From: Buttiauxella warmboldiae
Lineage (GTDB): Bacteria; Pseudomonadota; Gammaproteobacteria; Enterobacterales; Enterobacteriaceae
NCBI RefSeq assembly: GCF_003818135.1
Contig: NZ_RPOH01000036.1
Span: 1-64,000, forward strand
DNA: 64,000 nucleotides
Direction of reading: 5' to 3'
The notes beneath the pieces are model-generated. The model was not told where the DNA came from, searched no databases, and worked only from the letters and a program-made list of their open reading frames with translations. Positions within the stretch are counted from its first letter, which is position 1. Each line of letters opens with the position of its first letter. Below, piece by piece: positions 57,987 through 64,000 of the stretch. A program made the translations under genes and the position numbers.

Positions 57987-59078
57987 ATGGGATTTAAATG
58001 CGGTATCGTCGGCTTGCCGAACGTTGGTAAATCAACCCTGTTCAACGCGCTCACCAAAGCGGGAATTGAAGCGGCAAACTTCCCGTTCTGTACCATTGAG
58101 CCGAACACCGGTGTGGTGCCAATGCCGGACCCACGTCTGGATAAACTGGCAGAAATTGTTAAACCACAGCGCATTTTGCCTACTACCATGGAATTCGTTG
58201 ATATCGCCGGTCTGGTGAAAGGCGCATCCAAAGGTGAAGGCCTGGGTAACCAGTTCCTGACCAACATCCGCGAAACCGAAGCTATCGGCCACGTGGTGCG
58301 TTGTTTTGAAAACGACAATATCATTCACGTGAATAACAAAGTCGATCCGGCTGATGATATTGACGTGATTAACACCGAGCTGGCGCTTTCAGATCTGGAT
58401 ACTTGCGAACGTGCCATCCACCGCGTGCAGAAGAAAGCAAAAGGCGGCGATAAAGACGCAAAAGCCGAGCTGGCGGCGCTGGAAAAATGCCTGCCACAGC
58501 TGGAAAATGCCGGGATGCTGCGTGCGCTTCCTCTGACGGAAGAAGACAAAGCGGCGATCAAATACCTGAGCTTCCTGACGCTGAAACCAACGATGTACAT
58601 CGCCAACGTCAACGAAGACGGTTACGAGAACAACCCATACCTCGACAAAGTACGTGAAATCGCCGCAGCAGAAGGTTCGGTGGTGGTTGCTGTTTGTGCC
58701 GCTGTTGAGTCTGACATTGCTGAACTCGACGATGCTGACCGTGACGAATTTATGGCAGAAATGGGCCTTGAAGAGCCAGGCCTGAACCGCGTTATCCGCG
58801 CTGGTTACGAGCTGCTGAACCTGCAAACTTACTTTACCGCTGGCGTGAAAGAAGTGCGCGCATGGACTATCCCGGTTGGCGCTACCGCTCCACAAGCTGC
58901 GGGCAAAATCCACACCGACTTCGAGAAAGGCTTTATCCGCGCACAGACCATCGCGTATGAAGATTTCATCACCTACAAAGGTGAGCAAGGTGCGAAAGAA
59001 GCCGGCAAGATGCGTGCAGAAGGTAAAGACTACATCGTGAAAGATGGCGATGTGATGAACTTCCTGTTCAACGTCTAA
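57987..59078 (+). CDS. ychF: Redox-regulated ATPase YchF (OLA1 family)
   Basis: P-loop NTPase of the Obg/OLA1 group that hydrolyses ATP rather than GTP and binds ribosomes; it dampens oxidative-stress responses in E. coli. The 363-residue protein has the P-loop GLPNVGKST at residues 8-16. The base-reading motif is NVNE in place of the GTPase NKxD, which explains ATP preference. A coiled-coil arm (about 130-200) and a C-terminal TGS domain follow. Confidence 0.97.
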   Translation: MGFKCGIVGLPNVGKSTLFNALTKAGIEAANFPFCTIEPNTGVVPMPDPRLDKLAEIVKPQRILPTTMEFVDIAGLVKGASKGEGLGNQFLTNIRETEAIGHVVRCFENDNIIHVNNKVDPADDIDVINTELALSDLDTCERAIHRVQKKAKGGDKDAKAELAALEKCLPQLENAGMLRALPLTEEDKAAIKYLSFLTLKPTMYIANVNEDGYENNPYLDKVREIAAAEGSVVVAVCAAVESDIAELDDADRDEFMAEMGLEEPGLNRVIRAGYELLNLQTYFTAGVKEVRAWTIPVGATAPQAAGKIHTDFEKGFIRAQTIAYEDFITYKGEQGAKEAGKMRAEGKDYIVKDGDVMNFLFNV

Positions 59079-59127
59079 TTTGTCGCCTCATGAGATTCAC
59101 TGAATCTCATGGTGATAAAAATATTCT

Positions 59128-59154
59128 AAAATCCACGCAACTGCGTGGATTTTT
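59128..59154 (+). terminator. ychF terminator
   Basis: AAAATCCACGCA/TGCGTGGATTTT stem with a short loop and T-tract. A second hairpin without T-tract (ATGAGATTCA/TGAATCTCAT, 59089-59110) stands nearer the stop. Confidence 0.88.
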
Positions 59155-59209
59155 CTTCGCACTCATCTCAGCTAATCTTGTGAAATAGAGTTTTAAATAA
59201 CTCTCGCTA

Positions 59210-60010
59210 TTACGCGTGCCCAGCCGGTATTGCCCCCAAAAATGTCAGCAAAACCTGAGTCACCGCTTCTGGTTTTTCCAGCGGGCTAATATGCCCGGCC
59301 CCTGGAATTATCGAGTGCTCACACCGCAGTAGCGTGGCCATCATACTCCCCTCACATGGCGGCCTGGGTTTATCAAATTCTCCGGTAATAACCAACGCAG
59401 GCTGCGAAATTTTTTGCAGCAGAGCTAATTTATCCGGGCGACCAAAAATGATTTTCCCAAGAGGAACGATGCTTTTGCAGACACGATCCTCAGGCATCGT
59501 ACTTAAACGCTTTATCAGCGGAAGTAACAACGCATCAGGTACATCATCCGAATAGAACTGCCTTGCGACATACTCAAGAACAGGCGGTTGTATTGCGCCA
59601 CGCTGATTAACCTCATTTAACAAAGCAAAATATCGTTGTCGTTGCTCTTCAGGTTCAGCGCCCAGAAAGGTGCCCATCAGCACAATAAACTTTACCCGTT
59701 CGGGATAAAGCGCGGCTAACTCTGCCCCCCACATTCCTCCCACGGATAGCCCCACAATGCCAAACTCTTTTATACCCAGCGAATCCATTAGCATAAGGTG
59801 ATCGTTGGCGATATCCGTAAGGCTGGCGCAATCGCTGGGGAGTTCCGGCGATTTTCCATGCCCCCATAAATCAGGAATAATAATCCGGTAGCACCCTGCC
59901 AGCTCATCAAGCTGTTTCGACCACATGGTGCCGTCGAAAAGATAGCTATGCCCCAGTAATAGTGGAAACCCAGAACCCAGTTCGATGTAATGCATCTGCT
60001 GATTTCTCAA
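59210..60010 (-). CDS. Alpha/beta-fold hydrolase
   Basis: 266-residue alpha/beta hydrolase, probably a small esterase or lactonase; substrate unknown. It has the oxyanion segment LLGHSYLFDGTMW, nucleophile Ser89 in GLSVGG, a likely acid in TGEFDKPR (about 218) and the catalytic His in GAGHISPLEKPE (about 246), so the triad looks intact. The frame begins at TTG with GGAG 6 bases upstream; an ATG at 59995 is the alternative. It follows the dehydrogenase-like gene by 98 bases, in the same direction. Confidence 0.8.
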   Translation of the reverse strand: MRNQQMHYIELGSGFPLLLGHSYLFDGTMWSKQLDELAGCYRIIIPDLWGHGKSPELPSDCASLTDIANDHLMLMDSLGIKEFGIVGLSVGGMWGAELAALYPERVKFIVLMGTFLGAEPEEQRQRYFALLNEVNQRGAIQPPVLEYVARQFYSDDVPDALLLPLIKRLSTMPEDRVCKSIVPLGKIIFGRPDKLALLQKISQPALVITGEFDKPRPPCEGSMMATLLRCEHSIIPGAGHISPLEKPEAVTQVLLTFLGAIPAGHA

Positions 60011-60108
60011 ACCTTTCTCCCGATAAAAGCACAGCTCCCTGAATATTCGACACAGCTTCAGACTAAACAGTCAATTCTGCTGCTCAACCCGGTTAATGAA
60101 TAGAATCA

Positions 60109-60999
60109 TTAACTGGCCGCTATCTTATTGCCATTTTTATCATATTGATAAAAGCCGCTACCAGATTTTATACCTAGCCGCCCCTGACTAATATACTCTT
60201 CGAGTAGCCTCAGCGGCTGCGCTGATAAATTGGGGTTAACTTCGGCATAATGTTTTTCAATATTGTAAACCACGTCGAGACCAATTTTATCCATTAACTC
60301 GAAAGGGCCAGCCTGAGCCCCGAGGCTGAGTTTATAAATAGCATCCAGATCTTCTGGCGTTGAAACACCCGTTGCGACTACTTCAAGACACTCACGCTTA
60401 ACGGCAGCCCAGACACGATTAAAAATAAAGCCAATGCTTTCTTTACCCACCACAAAAGGGAAGAATCCATAATGCCGCAGGTGTAAGACTAAGGTCTCGA
60501 TTATGGTCTGGTCTGTATATCCGCAGCTCCCAATTTCAACAGCATTTTGTACTGGCGGCATATAGAAATGGGTGTTCACTACGCGGGTACGTCGCTTATC
60601 GCTCACCTCCCCGATAAGTTTACCTGCAGGATAAGAAGATGAATTGCTGGCAAGGATGGCATCGAGCGGGGCCAGCTTATCAAGCTGCGCAAACAGGGAT
60701 ATCTTCAGCTCAAGAATTTCCGGGATCGCTTCAATAATAAGCCAGCTATCTTTTATCGCTTCTTCTATCGTTTGGCAAAATTCTATCTGCACCGCCGCGT
60801 GAGCGCCCCCGGCAGTGAATGAGGGTAATTGATCCTGAATGAAACTTTTTACCGCAGGGTAGGATTCAGGGTTGTTATCATACAGGCGAATATGCGCGCC
60901 ATGGGTGGCCATCATTAATGCAATACGTCGCCCAAGCGTTCCAGCGCCAATCACAGCAACAGGCCTTATTGAAATTTGAGATGCCACGATATTATTCAT
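60109..60999 (-). CDS. 3-hydroxyacyl-CoA dehydrogenase family protein
   Basis: NAD-dependent dehydrogenase of the 3-hydroxybutyryl-CoA type; substrate not known. The start at MNNIVASQISIRPVAVIGAG (AAGG upstream) gives 296 residues; the longer frame adds 18 without a ribosome-binding site. Rossmann motif GAGTLG; the catalytic region NTHFYMPPVQNAVEI replaces the more usual HFFNP; GFIFNRVW and a C-terminal helical domain (GPFELMDKIGLDVVYNI) follow. No thiolase or acyl-CoA ligase is nearby, so a fatty-acid role is uncertain. It lies divergent from the autotransporter gene. Confidence 0.82.
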   Translation of the reverse strand: MNNIVASQISIRPVAVIGAGTLGRRIALMMATHGAHIRLYDNNPESYPAVKSFIQDQLPSFTAGGAHAAVQIEFCQTIEEAIKDSWLIIEAIPEILELKISLFAQLDKLAPLDAILASNSSSYPAGKLIGEVSDKRRTRVVNTHFYMPPVQNAVEIGSCGYTDQTIIETLVLHLRHYGFFPFVVGKESIGFIFNRVWAAVKRECLEVVATGVSTPEDLDAIYKLSLGAQAGPFELMDKIGLDVVYNIEKHYAEVNPNLSAQPLRLLEEYISQGRLGIKSGSGFYQYDKNGNKIAAS

Positions 61000-61337
61000 G
61001 TTAACTGCCTTTGTTGCGGAGTTTTTTTGATTTTCACGCCAAAAATTAAACATAAAGGATCGGCGATGTAAATAGAAACCCTACTGGTCGGACGTATAGA
61101 CAAGCTGGTTATCAGGTTAATAAATTTTTATTTCTTTTTTCATCGTCGGTATTCAAAAACAAGCTCGCAACCGGGCATCCCCGCAAAAACTGCCTCATAC
61201 CATCGCAATAGCATGTTTTTTTACTGCAATAGCTTTGGTATTTTTCCGCAAACCTTTAGGTATTATTATATCGACTTATTTCACTGGCTTAGATATGTTT
61301 ATTTCCCCTTTAAAAATATCGACACGAGAAAACCTCA
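61000..61337. promoter_or_regulatory. Divergent intergenic region before the autotransporter
   Basis: 338 bases, AT-rich, with no supported gene. It must contain the promoters of both flanking genes. Several AT-rich hexamers are visible around 61265-61300, but no -35/-10 pair or operator that I would defend. Confidence 0.35.
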
Positions 61338-63314
61338 ATGGCATGTGAACAAAAATTATTTAATTTAAGTGCCCTGGCGGTGGTGATGAGCTGTAGCTTA
61401 CCGGCAATGGCATTCAATTCCCTGACTATTTTCGGGGATAGCCTGAGCGATACCGGTAATAATGGACGCTGGGTCTGGAACAATACTCAGAACTCCCTCT
61501 ACGATGAACAGCTAGCGACGCAGTATGGGCTCCGGCTAACTCCTTCAGACAAAGGAGGGAGTAATTACGCAGCGGGTGGGGCAACAGCCGTCCCCACGCT
61601 TAATCCTGAAGATAATACACGTAATCAGCTCCAGCAATGGCTCACCCAAACAGGGGGAAAAGCCGATAAAAATGGCTTATATATCCACTGGGTCGGCGGC
61701 AACGATCTGGCCGCAGCAGCGACTCAGCCCGCCCTTGCACAGACCATTGCGGCTAACAGCGCCGCTAATGCCAGCGCCCAGATAGGAATGTTATTGGATG
61801 CAGGTGCTGGCCTGGTGGTGGTGCCCACCGTTCCGGACATTAGCGCGACTCCCTTTCTACTGGAGTCGGTAATTTCAGCCGGGCTGGGGCCGGCAGCGGC
61901 GCCAGCGATTCAGGCTGCTTTTACCTCGTTAAATGCTGCACCAACCCCGGATCTTGCCAGCCGCCAGCAAGCTATCCAGCAGGCGCTGAGAGAGGCTTCT
62001 TCGACCATTAGCACTAACCCTCAAATCCAGCAGAGTATTGCCGAACAGCTTATTGCCGCTTATAACGCGGCTGCGGCACAATCCTCTGCTCTGACAGATT
62101 ATTACAATAACGTTCAGGAAAAAGCGCTGGCGCAGCGTGGAGGGAACATTGCCAGAGCTAATATCAACGGTATTTTCAAGGAAATACTGGCGACCCCACA
62201 GGCTTTCGGTCTGAGTAATACCGCCGGAATGGCCTGCCCACCGGGGGTTGCCGCTACAGATTGCACCTCCTCAACGCCCGGTTTCAGCAGCTCGCAGGAC
62301 TATCTTTTTGCCGATCGTTTCCATCCCGGGCCGCAGGTACATAGCATTATGGCGCAGTATATCCAGTCGATAGTCGCCGCCCCGGTACAAATTTCTCACC
62401 TGAATAAAGGAATTCAGGAGATGGTGCGCGGCAGCAGAGCAACGCTTGATAGCCGTTATGAGCAGCTACGCTACCAGGCTAACCCTGTCGGTACTCTGGG
62501 CCTCTTCGGCGGCTACGGCGGTAGTTATCAGCATATTGACGGCAGTAATGAATCAGGCAACGGTCGTGAAACCACCAACAGTTTGACACTGGGCGTCGAT
62601 TATCAGCTTAACGATAGTGTCTTAATCGGTGGTCTGATTGCCGGTTCTCTGGATAAGCCGCGCCCTGACGATAATTACCATTACGATACCCAGGGGGTTC
62701 AGGCAGCATTGTTCACCCATTTACGCTCGGGCCAGGCATGGCTGGATGGCGACGTTCACTATCTGACGGCCAACCTCACCAATATTCAACGCAAGATCGC
62801 ACTCGGAAAGCAGACGCGTACTGAAGAAGGCGAAACCACCGGCAAATTATGGGGCGCGCGGCTGACGGCCGGTTATGACTTGGCACTCACCCACTGGCTG
62901 ACAACGGGCCCCATGCTGCAGTACGCCTGGGATTACAGCCATGTTAATGGCTATAGCGAAAAAGGCAGCAGCAGTACCGCCATGCGCTTCGGCGATCAAA
63001 ATGGTCATTCGCAGGTTGGTAGCGCAGGCTGGCGATTTAATACCCACGTGGGGGCCGTCAATCCCTGGGCGCGGGTGAGTTATCGTCATCAGTTTGGCGA
63101 TGAGGTTTATCGTGCAAACGGCGGTCTGAAATTCACAAATCTCACTTTCAGCCGGGCGGGTGAAAAGCTGGATAAAAACTGGGCAGATTTTGCGGTCGGT
63201 GCCGATATGCCTCTTTCTGATACGGTTTCCGCTTTCGCTGCGGTATCACAAACCGGCGGCCTGAGCGGTGGCAACCAGACCAGCTATAACATCGGCGTCA
63301 GTGCGAAATTCTGA
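61338..63314 (+). CDS. GDSL-type esterase autotransporter (EstA/ApeE-like)
   Basis: Outer-membrane esterase of the type V secretion class. The 658-residue precursor has a signal peptide of about 25 residues ending AMA. The passenger is a GDSL lipase (about 28-345): nucleophile Ser35 in FGDSLSDTGNN, block III Asn in WVGGND and the C-terminal DRFHPG acid/His block. A 12-strand autotransporter beta-barrel follows (about 400-658), ending YNIGVSAKF with the terminal Phe typical of outer-membrane proteins. Length fits P. aeruginosa EstA and Salmonella ApeE. All catalytic motifs are intact, so activity on lipid or aryl esters is likely. Confidence 0.9.
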   Translation: MACEQKLFNLSALAVVMSCSLPAMAFNSLTIFGDSLSDTGNNGRWVWNNTQNSLYDEQLATQYGLRLTPSDKGGSNYAAGGATAVPTLNPEDNTRNQLQQWLTQTGGKADKNGLYIHWVGGNDLAAAATQPALAQTIAANSAANASAQIGMLLDAGAGLVVVPTVPDISATPFLLESVISAGLGPAAAPAIQAAFTSLNAAPTPDLASRQQAIQQALREASSTISTNPQIQQSIAEQLIAAYNAAAAQSSALTDYYNNVQEKALAQRGGNIARANINGIFKEILATPQAFGLSNTAGMACPPGVAATDCTSSTPGFSSSQDYLFADRFHPGPQVHSIMAQYIQSIVAAPVQISHLNKGIQEMVRGSRATLDSRYEQLRYQANPVGTLGLFGGYGGSYQHIDGSNESGNGRETTNSLTLGVDYQLNDSVLIGGLIAGSLDKPRPDDNYHYDTQGVQAALFTHLRSGQAWLDGDVHYLTANLTNIQRKIALGKQTRTEEGETTGKLWGARLTAGYDLALTHWLTTGPMLQYAWDYSHVNGYSEKGSSSTAMRFGDQNGHSQVGSAGWRFNTHVGAVNPWARVSYRHQFGDEVYRANGGLKFTNLTFSRAGEKLDKNWADFAVGADMPLSDTVSAFAAVSQTGGLSGGNQTSYNIGVSAKF

Positions 63315-63346
63315 AAACCGCTTAAAAATAAGCTGGTCAGTAATCT

Positions 63347-63378
63347 AAGCCACGCAGTTTGCGTGGCTTTTTGTTTTT
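63347..63378. terminator. Terminator after the autotransporter
   Basis: 10-bp perfect stem AAGCCACGCA/TGCGTGGCTT with a GTT loop, followed by a T-rich tract. It is 32 bases past the autotransporter stop and 14 bases from the end of the converging MerP-like gene. Confidence 0.9.
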
Positions 63379-63391
63379 CAATCAGCGGAGA

Positions 63392-63676
63392 TTAAGGCGC
63401 ATCGCTCACGGTATTGATTTGCCCGGTGAACCCCGTTTTGGCAATCGCCGCCAGTAGCTGCTGGTTATCAAAACCCTCAGGGACAATCGCCTGCGCCTGA
63501 TGCGTTTTTAGCGATGCCTTCGCTTTAATCACGCCCTCGGTGCTGCGTAAAGCCTGGTTTATCGAGATCACGCACAGCGGGCAGTTCATCTGGCTGATAT
63601 CAATGGTAACCATTTTATTCGCGGCCCAACTCAGCGGTGTTAAAAACAGCAGGCCGAGACACATAAACTTTTTCAT
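63392..63676 (-). CDS. MerP-like periplasmic heavy-metal-binding protein
   Basis: 94-residue protein with a signal peptide (MKKFMCLGLLFLTPLSWA-A, about 19 residues) and one HMA fold with the metal site MNCPLC in place of the MerP GMTCxxC. The start is set by an ATGA overlap with the upstream MerT-like gene; a longer frame that would read back through that gene is spurious. It probably hands a soft metal ion to the membrane partner. Which metal is unknown; mercury is only the family precedent. Confidence 0.82.
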   Translation of the reverse strand: MKKFMCLGLLFLTPLSWAANKMVTIDISQMNCPLCVISINQALRSTEGVIKAKASLKTHQAQAIVPEGFDNQQLLAAIAKTGFTGQINTVSDAP

Positions 63677-64000
63677 TCCAGATATTCCCAAAGCCAGGGT
63701 AAGACATACGGATAGGTCGTCAAAAAAAGCACCAGCGGCACAGACAGCCAGTATAAGCCGACCAGCACACGGCGGCTGACAATGCTGGTGCAGATCGGTT
63801 TCGGTGACAAATAAAGCCGCCAGAAGCCACGTATCATCAGCCCCAGCGCGATAGCGGCCAGCGGAATTTGCAGCCACGGGAGCGTTGGAATGCCCGTCAG
63901 TCCCGCCGCGGAAATACCGAAAACCAGATACAGCAGCGGGCCGATGCAGCACAGTGTGGATGCGGCAGCCGCCGCCAGCGCCGCCATCAACGAGACTAAA
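63673..64000 (-). CDS. MerT-like membrane transport protein (5' end beyond window)
   Basis: At least 109 codons are visible; the frame stays open to the right edge, and internal TTG/ATG codons at 63990/63987 are unlikely true starts. Three hydrophobic helices are seen, with a Cys pair in the first (ASTLCCIGPLLY) as in MerT. The cytoplasmic loop has only one Cys (SPKPICTSIVS), where MerT usually has two. It ends WLWEYLE and overlaps the MerP-like gene by 4 bases, so the two form an operon. Confidence 0.78.
   Translation of the reverse strand, partial: LVSLMAALAAAAASTLCCIGPLLYLVFGISAAGLTGIPTLPWLQIPLAAIALGLMIRGFWRLYLSPKPICTSIVSRRVLVGLYWLSVPLVLFLTTYPYVLPWLWEYLE

Noticed and set aside
61150-61337. 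Pho box upstream of the esterase autotransporter (expected by analogy with Salmonella apeE)
   Set aside because: No pair of CTGTCAT-like repeats with 11-bp spacing could be found.
63392-63952. 186-codon version of the MerP-like gene
   Set aside because: The first 92 codons read out of frame through the MerT-like gene; the signal peptide starts at 63676 with an ATGA overlap.

Overview
The window is a chromosomal segment of an enteric gammaproteobacterium (Enterobacteriaceae), most like the Enterobacter/Klebsiella/Kosakonia side of the family. From oppF to ychF the gene order is that of Escherichia coli (opp, ychE, adhE, tdk, hns, galU, rssBA, ychJ, purU, tRNA-Tyr pair, narIJHG, narK, narXL, ychO, ychN, chaCBA, kdsA-hemA operon, lolB-ispE-prs, dauA, ychH, pth, ychF), and proteins match family lengths almost residue for residue. 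Three things depart from E. coli: a ugd-uge pair between hns and galU, a full assimilatory nitrate cluster (nasR and nasFED(CB)A) between ychO and ychN, and a set of accessory genes after ychF. Species-level naming is inference; no database could be searched.

Layout. 1-7.2 kb: oppABCDF oligopeptide importer and the MarC-family gene ychE, with a long oppA upstream region. 7.2-12.2 kb: adhE with a structured leader, tdk and hns. 12.2-15.5 kb: uge, ugd and galU, a consecutive route from glucose-1-phosphate to UDP-glucose, UDP-glucuronate and UDP-galacturonate. 15.7-19.2 kb: rssB/rssA, ychJ, purU. 19.2-19.95 kb: a stringent-type promoter, two tRNA-Tyr genes and tRNA-derived repeats like the rtT repeats of E. 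coli tyrT. 20-31 kb: respiratory nitrate reductase narGHJI, transporter narK and sensor-regulator narXL, with perfect FNR boxes and NarL heptamers. 31-32.5 kb: ychO. 32.5-43.6 kb: assimilatory nitrate uptake and reduction. 43.7-59.1 kb: housekeeping genes. 59.2-64 kb: an alpha/beta hydrolase, a 3-hydroxyacyl-CoA dehydrogenase-like protein, a GDSL-esterase autotransporter and a MerT/MerP-like pair cut by the window edge.

How it works together. Two independent nitrate systems lie side by side: an anaerobic respiratory one (FNR and NarXL) and a nitrogen-assimilation one. The latter is read from a sigma54-type promoter through a leader containing an intrinsic terminator, and the adjacent NasR (nitrate sensing plus ANTAR RNA-binding) would relieve that terminator. 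The nasC and nasB coding regions are joined in one open frame, giving a predicted 1355-residue protein.

Most of the window is well-conserved core genome. The points most worth a second look are the NasC-NasB fusion, the identical 77-bp tRNA-Tyr-derived repeats, a pair of inverted 41-bp palindromic elements 12 kb apart, a possible small gene between oppA and ychE, the adhE leader structure, and the MerT/MerP-like pair. I see no insertion sequence, prophage, CRISPR array or defence system.
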